64,000 nucleotides of DNA from Paludibacterium denitrificans (lineage in GTDB: Bacteria; Pseudomonadota; Gammaproteobacteria; Burkholderiales; Chromobacteriaceae), in assembly GCF_009707705.1 (NCBI RefSeq), contig NZ_WLYX01000001.1:868001-932000 (forward strand), read 5' to 3'. Under the pieces are notes generated by a model, which was given only the letters and a program-made list of their open reading frames with translations, was not told where the DNA came from and ran no database searches. How positions within the stretch are numbered: the first letter of the stretch is position 1; every line of letters begins with the position of its first letter. Both the position numbers and the translations under genes were made by a program. Positions 63,738 through 64,000 of the stretch are shown one piece after another.

Positions 63738-64000
63738 TCAGGCGGGGAAGCGGGCGCAATCCCGCTCTTGCTGTTGGGTACGCGTACGGCGCAGTTCGCG
63801 TTGCGCCCGCACGCGATCGGCATGGCTCTGGGCGTTCTGGCTTTCCTCGTTCAGCCACGCCTCACGCCGACGCCATTGCAGGCAGCGCTGACGTTCCTGT
63901 TCCAAGTTACGCTCTTGCCGGGCCTCACGGCGTTTGTCGAGCTTGGCTTGCTCACGCGCCGTACGCGCCTGCTGTTTTTCCCAGTCAGACAACCCATGCT
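63738..64000 (-). CDS. Charged coiled-coil-like ORF of unknown function (5' end may lie outside)
   Basis: About 84 residues before the edge, rich in Arg, Glu and Gln (QARTAREQAKLDKRREARQE, then RRREAWLNEES), predicted largely helical. No ATG start inside the window: only TTG at 63992, with the frame open to the edge, so the true start is probably upstream. No family recognised. Confidence 0.45.
   Translation of the reverse strand, partial: HGLSDWEKQQARTAREQAKLDKRREARQERNLEQERQRCLQWRRREAWLNEESQNAQSHADRVRAQRELRRTRTQQQERDCARFPA

Noticed and set aside
1..64000. CRISPR arrays, prophage, insertion sequences, toxin-antitoxin or restriction genes
   Set aside because: None seen. There are no regularly spaced repeats other than the coding 141-bp unit, no transposase or integrase motifs, and the suspected methyltransferase genes are not in this window.

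Overview
The window reads as chromosomal housekeeping DNA of a betaproteobacterium, most likely in the order Neisseriales. The evidence is the 14-gene nuo operon followed by a DUF2818 gene and preceded by tpiA-secG-tRNA-Leu, the rplM-rpsI-argC-erpA cluster, an SAH riboswitch in front of ahcY, and surE-pcm-nlpD-rpoS. The genus cannot be fixed from sequence alone. There is no phage, insertion sequence, CRISPR array or defence island.

Layout. 1-3.5 kb: rimM (cut by the edge), rpsP, and a Pat/YfiQ-type protein acetyltransferase. 4-8.6 kb (+): nadA, surE, pcm, nlpD, rpoS. 8.7-12.5 kb (-): a moxR-DUF58-transglutaminase operon. 12.5-26 kb: a histone-deacetylase-like enzyme, plsY, folB, a truncated haemoglobin, purT, dadA, cheR, erpA, argC, rpsI, rplM, deoC, relA, mutY. 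26-30.7 kb (+): an ORF built from a 141-bp tandem repeat, rlmL, marC, dctA. 30.7-39 kb: a LysR regulator, two tRNA-Phe, an Lrp-type regulator, the methyl-cycle genes metF, ahcY and metK, and two LpxL-type acyltransferases. 39-54.3 kb (-): DUF2818 and nuoN to nuoA, tRNA-Leu, secG, then tpiA. 55-64 kb: pstSCAB, a Pit phosphate permease, recG, a DUF2147 protein and an unknown ORF at the edge.

Two window-wide signals matter more than any single gene. First, the 10-mer GTTGGCCGAA (extended consensus roughly AGGTTGGCCGAAAA) occurs 44 times by my count on both strands, against well under one expected. It lies mostly inside genes as Leu-Ala-Glu with the codons TTG GCC GAA, and once as an inverted pair forming a terminator. 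It behaves like the DNA uptake sequences of Neisseriaceae but is none of the dialects I know.

Second, about 38 genes, many of them essential, are broken. Nearly all breaks sit where the reading frame calls for GCCGGC or CCTGG. GCCGGC survives only once in 64 kb, and at about 30 places it is replaced by GCTTAAGC, GCTAAGC, GCTTAC or a short deletion. About 25 CCTGG sites appear as CCGG or CCCTGG. I read these as systematic base-calling errors at modified motifs, which would point to a GCCGGC-specific methyltransferase in this strain, and not as real pseudogenes. Broken genes are therefore annotated over their full inferred span with the break positions given.
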